From the NCBI GenBank assembly GCA_019425105.1, contig JAHYYD010000091.1, positions 1 to 8,422 on the forward strand: a DNA stretch of 8,422 bases. The letters run 5' to 3'. Positions 5,850 to 8,422 of this stretch are shown piece by piece (position 1 is the stretch's first letter; each line of letters starts with the position of its first letter). The stretch is from Actinomycetota bacterium. Its GTDB lineage: Bacteria; Actinomycetota; Actinomycetes; Actinomycetales; Actinomycetaceae. A program made the translations under genes and the position numbers. A model generated the notes under the pieces. The model saw only the letters and a program-made list of their open reading frames with translations. It was not told where the DNA came from and did not search any database.

Positions 5850-6569
5850 ATGATTGATGATTCACCTACCCCTCACGGGCAGGAACACCTGTCTGACGCT
5901 TGTCTCTGGTTAGTCGGCGCTCCACTCACCGTCCTCGACACCCTGTACCTGACCAGGCTCGCACCGCCCATTGACGCGGAGCACCCCGAAACGCTCATCG
6001 TGTGGGCACTGGGGGTGGCCGCACTCCTCCTGCTGTCGTGGAGCCTTCTCAGCTCCGCATGCGCCCACCTTGTCCTCCTGCGCGCTACCCCTCCCGTCCT
6101 GCGCCGCATCGCACGTGCGCTCGTCGCTCGCTACGGCACCAAACTCTCGCGAACCCTGCTCGCCCGCGCCGGTGCCGGGGCACTCATTGGCTCTGCGCTG
6201 GTGACTGGCGCTCCGGTGGCACCGACGCATGCGACGCCGCAGGACCTCACCGTCCCAGAGGTCTCGCTCACGTGGGCAGATAGCCCACGCGCCACACAGG
6301 AACCGACGCAGACAGACCCAGCCAGCTTACCCACTCCCGAACCCACGCCGAACGCTCCTTCCGCGCCCACGTCCGCCGCGCCCGAATCGTTCACGGTCGC
6401 CCCCGGCGATTCCCTCTGGTCGATTGCCGCATCCCTGCGCCCCGGCGCTAACGATGCTTCCATCGATGCGGCGTGGCGCGCGATCTACGAGGCGAACGCG
6501 GACACTCTCCCGGATCCGAACCTTATCCACCCCGGACAGAAACTCACCCTTCCCCAGGACCTACCATGA
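5850..6569 (+). CDS. Membrane-anchored LysM-domain protein
   Basis: A 239-residue protein. A first hydrophobic helix spans about residues 49-73 (LIVWALGVAALLLLSWSLL). A basic loop follows, then a second weaker hydrophobic segment (about 106-124, RAGAGALIGSALVTGAPVA) ending in THA, and a Pro/Thr/Ala-rich linker (about 128-178). The C-terminal LysM domain (about 180-235) begins FTVAPGDSLWSIA, contains AIYEANADTL and ends LIHPGQKLTLP, which is the textbook LysM pattern for binding peptidoglycan glycan strands. The LysM domain is probably extracytoplasmic, tethered by the N-terminal helices. No catalytic domain is present, so a wall-binding or scaffolding role is inferred. The start chosen is the ATG at 5850 because an upstream in-frame reading from 5721 would begin before the promoter. 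It overlaps the Rv3235-like gene by 4 bases (ATGA). The same arrangement near secA is familiar from other actinobacteria. Confidence 0.88.
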   Translation: MIDDSPTPHGQEHLSDACLWLVGAPLTVLDTLYLTRLAPPIDAEHPETLIVWALGVAALLLLSWSLLSSACAHLVLLRATPPVLRRIARALVARYGTKLSRTLLARAGAGALIGSALVTGAPVAPTHATPQDLTVPEVSLTWADSPRATQEPTQTDPASLPTPEPTPNAPSAPTSAAPESFTVAPGDSLWSIAASLRPGANDASIDAAWRAIYEANADTLPDPNLIHPGQKLTLPQDLP

Positions 6570-7057
6570 GCACGCAAATCGCACCGCGCCCTCGTACGGC
6601 CGAAACACCCCGGCGTCGCGTGAGCACGAGGCCGACGCCCTCCCGCCCACTCCAGCCAGCCCCCTTCCGCTGGAGTCGGGACGAGGCACTCCCCCACGGC
6701 ACTTCCCCCTCCGGCGCATCCGCGAACACCCTTGACCCAGGACCGCACGCCCTTCCCGATCCCGACCAGTGGGCTGCAACGCTCGCGCGCGCCGTCATCG
6801 AAGTCGTCACGGGAGCGCGCCAGGCACCGCAGCTGCGACGATGGCTCCTGCCCGAGCTCTATGGGGCGCTGGCATCCGTGCACCTGTCCCCCTGCGCACG
6901 CGGCACACGTCCCGTCCACGTGCGCACCTGTCCGATCGACGCGGTCACCACCGAGGCGGCCGTCATTATTGCTACCGCCGCCCGCACGTACGCTCTCGCC
7001 CTGCGCCTGGAGGAATACCACGGACGCTGGATGATGACGGCGCTGGAGCTCGCCTAA
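6566..7057 (+). CDS. Rv3235-like family protein (DUF6459 type)
   Basis: A 163-residue cytoplasmic protein of unknown function. The first 65 residues are Pro/Arg/Ser-rich and probably disordered. The conserved domain covers about residues 66-163. It includes QWAATLARAVIEVVTGARQA and QLRRWLLPELYGAL, then a strand with PVHVRTCPID, then TTEAAVIIATAARTYALALRLEEYHGRW and a terminal TALELA. This organisation, including the RRWL-PELY helix and the closing GRW...ALEL, matches Rv3235-family proteins encoded near secA in actinobacteria. The ATG at 6566 overlaps the TGA of the LysM gene (ATGA), so the two are probably translationally coupled. A longer reading from 6473 would lie inside the LysM gene and is rejected. 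The role is unknown; a link to export or cell-wall work is only suggested by its neighbours. Confidence 0.85.
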   Translation: MSTQIAPRPRTAETPRRRVSTRPTPSRPLQPAPFRWSRDEALPHGTSPSGASANTLDPGPHALPDPDQWAATLARAVIEVVTGARQAPQLRRWLLPELYGALASVHLSPCARGTRPVHVRTCPIDAVTTEAAVIIATAARTYALALRLEEYHGRWMMTALELA

Positions 7058-7090
7058 CCCACCAACGAGGCCCGCCCGCGGGTAGCGCAA

Positions 7091-7126
7091 ACGGGTGAGA
7101 GGCTCCCGAAAGAACCCCTCACCCGT
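7091..7126. terminator. Bidirectional inverted-repeat terminator between convergent genes
   Basis: ACGGGTGAGAGG at 7091-7102 pairs with CCCCTCACCCGT at 7115-7126 (12-bp stem, one mismatch) around a 12-base loop. It lies in the 81-base gap between the stops of the Rv3235-like gene and secA. There is no real T tract on either side, as is common for actinobacterial stem-only terminators. Its activity is inferred from position and symmetry. Confidence 0.65.
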
Positions 7127-7138
7127 ATCAGCTAGCAA

Positions 7139-8422
7139 TCAGCGGCGGCGACGCTTCTTAGCGGCCGCGCGACGCTCGGCGCGGTTACCGCCGGACGACG
7201 ACGCACCCGACTCGATGCCTTCGGCGGAGCTGTAGTTCACGCGCGACGGAGCCTTGCGCCGGCCCACGTTGCCCATCACCGAGCGGGCTTGGGCCACGGC
7301 CTCGCGCGCGGCCTCGGAGGACGCGGACTCGGCGGCCGCCACATCTTCGATGCTCGGCTCGGACGGCGCAGGCGAGGCGGGGGCAGACTCGGACGCGACG
7401 GACGCGACGGACGCGGAAGCGATCGAGCCGCCGGCCTGTTCCTCGGCGGAGGCCAGGGCACGCTCGAACTGCTTGGCGTAGGAGAACACCTGCTGGACGG
7501 ACTCCTCGCGGATGCGCTCGACCATCGCCTGGAACATCTGAGCGCCCTCGTCCTTGTACTCGACGAGCGGGTCACGCTGACCCATGGCGCGCAGGCCAAT
7601 GCCTTCCTTCAGGTAATCCATCTCGTAGAGGTGCTCGCGCCACAGGCGGTCCACTACGGAGATGACGACGCGGCGCTCGAGGGTGCGCATGGGCTCCTCG
7701 CCCAGCTGCGCCTGCGCCAGCGGGTTCGCGTTCAAGCGATCCTCGGTGTCCGCGTAGACGGCGTGGATGTCGCCGACCAGCTCGGTCACCAGGTCATCGC
7801 GAATGAGGGACGCGGCGCCGCCGTGCTCCTCTTCGACCTCGTCGATCGTGACCGACGGCGGATAGTAGCCGCGCAGGTTCTCCCACAGCGAGGGCAGATC
7901 CCACTCATCCACGGCCTTGTCGGCGATCGCCTCGTCGACCAGGCCGGTGACGAGGGACTCCATGAAGGCGCGCAGCTGCGGGCCCATGTCCTCGCCCTCG
8001 AGCACCTTGCGGCGCTCACCATAAATGGTCTCGCGCTGACCCGTCATGACGTCGTCGTACTTCAGGACGTTCTTACGGATCTCGAAGTTGCGGGCCTCCA
8101 CCTGATGCTGGGCCGAGGCGATCGAGCGCGACACCATGCGGTTTTCCAGCGGCATGTCCTCCGGGTAGGCGCCCGAGGCCATGATGCGCTGGGCCATGCC
8201 CGAGTTGAACAGGCGCATCAGGTCGTCTTCCATCGACAGGTAGAAGCGGGACTCGCCCGGGTCACCCTGACGGCCGGAACGTCCGCGCAGCTGGTTGTCG
8301 ATACGACGCGACTCGTGGCGCTCCGAACCGAGCACGTACAGGCCGCCCAGCTCGCGCACCTCCTCGCGCTCAGCCTCGACGGCCTCTTCCGCGGCCTCGA
8401 GGGCCTTGGGCCACGCCTCGCG
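7139..8422 (-). CDS. secA: Preprotein translocase subunit SecA, C-terminal part
   Basis: SecA is the ATP-driven motor that pushes unfolded preproteins through SecYEG at the membrane. The frame is open to the right edge, so about half the protein (427 C-terminal residues) is visible. It contains the end of the second nucleotide-binding domain: [17 protein letters not shown], then helicase motif [15 protein letters not shown] at visible residues 44-56, then [16 protein letters not shown]. The helical scaffold and wing domains follow, with [39 protein letters not shown] and [17 protein letters not shown]. The tail (after about residue 320) is Ala/Ser/Pro-rich, ends in a strongly basic KKRRRR, and lacks the zinc-binding Cys motif of E. 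coli SecA, as in actinobacterial SecA1. Its basic end resembles mycobacterial SecA1. The assignment is certain. Whether the genome also carries SecA2 cannot be seen here. It converges on the Rv3235-like gene. Confidence 0.98.
   Translation of the reverse strand, partial: REAWPKALEAAEEAVEAEREEVRELGGLYVLGSERHESRRIDNQLRGRSGRQGDPGESRFYLSMEDDLMRLFNSGMAQRIMASGAYPEDMPLENRMVSRSIASAQHQVEARNFEIRKNVLKYDDVMTGQRETIYGERRKVLEGEDMGPQLRAFMESLVTGLVDEAIADKAVDEWDLPSLWENLRGYYPPSVTIDEVEEEHGGAASLIRDDLVTELVGDIHAVYADTEDRLNANPLAQAQLGEEPMRTLERRVVISVVDRLWREHLYEMDYLKEGIGLRAMGQRDPLVEYKDEGAQMFQAMVERIREESVQQVFSYAKQFERALASAEEQAGGSIASASVASVASESAPASPAPSEPSIEDVAAAESASSEAAREAVAQARSVMGNVGRRKAPSRVNYSSAEGIESGASSSGGNRAERRAAAKKRRRR
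7392..7415. repeat. 9-bp tandem repeat in the secA tail
   Basis: The unit GACGCGACG is repeated about 2.7 times (7392-7400, 7401-7409, then 6 bases). It is in frame and encodes the VASVAS part of the disordered, Ser/Ala-rich SecA tail. It may vary in copy number between strains without breaking the frame. Confidence 0.6.

Overview
The window looks like a chromosomal segment of a high-GC Gram-positive bacterium (Actinobacteria), most likely in or near Actinomycetaceae (Actinomyces/Schaalia type). The evidence is strongly GC-biased third codon positions throughout, a SecA tail that is basic and lacks the C-terminal zinc-binding motif, and a set of small families I recognise as typical of actinobacteria: an Rv3235-like protein, a DUF6912-like protein, and an excisionase-type HTH protein beside an SAF protein. 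The genus is an inference from gene content and was not measured.

Left region (1-2494): the C-terminal part of a SbcC nuclease-complex ATPase runs rightward and is cut by the left edge. Facing it across 3 bases is the end of a leftward operon (4814 to 2498): an SAF-domain membrane protein, a CpaE/MinD-like ATPase with a receiver-like N-terminus, and a DUF6912-like protein. These genes are joined by an ATGA overlap and then a 2-base gap, so they are probably translationally coupled. SAF plus CpaE resembles the accessory half of a Flp/Tad pilus system, but no pilus ATPase, TadB/C or pilin gene is present here.

Centre (4815-5711): an AT-rich divergent region of about 124 bp separates that operon from a 70-residue HTH DNA-binding protein. 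The HTH mRNA is probably leaderless. A perfect 16-bp palindrome covers its start codon, and related half-sites lie toward the SAF operon, which makes the HTH protein a candidate local regulator. The HTH gene runs tail-to-tail, with a 7-base overlap, into a leftward gene for a conserved actinobacterial protein that appears to hold two Sm-like barrels.

Right region (5712-8422): a clear TTGACA-type promoter in a second divergent gap drives a two-gene rightward operon: a membrane-anchored LysM protein and an Rv3235-like protein, joined by an ATGA overlap. An inverted repeat at about 7091-7126 separates it from the 3' end of secA, which enters from the right edge on the minus strand.

There is no stretch longer than 300 bases without a gene. 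I see no tRNA, rRNA, CRISPR array, transposase or phage gene. This is mostly ordinary core-genome sequence. The least-described parts are the orphan SAF/CpaE/DUF6912 operon with its adjacent HTH gene and palindromic site, and the duplicated-barrel protein.
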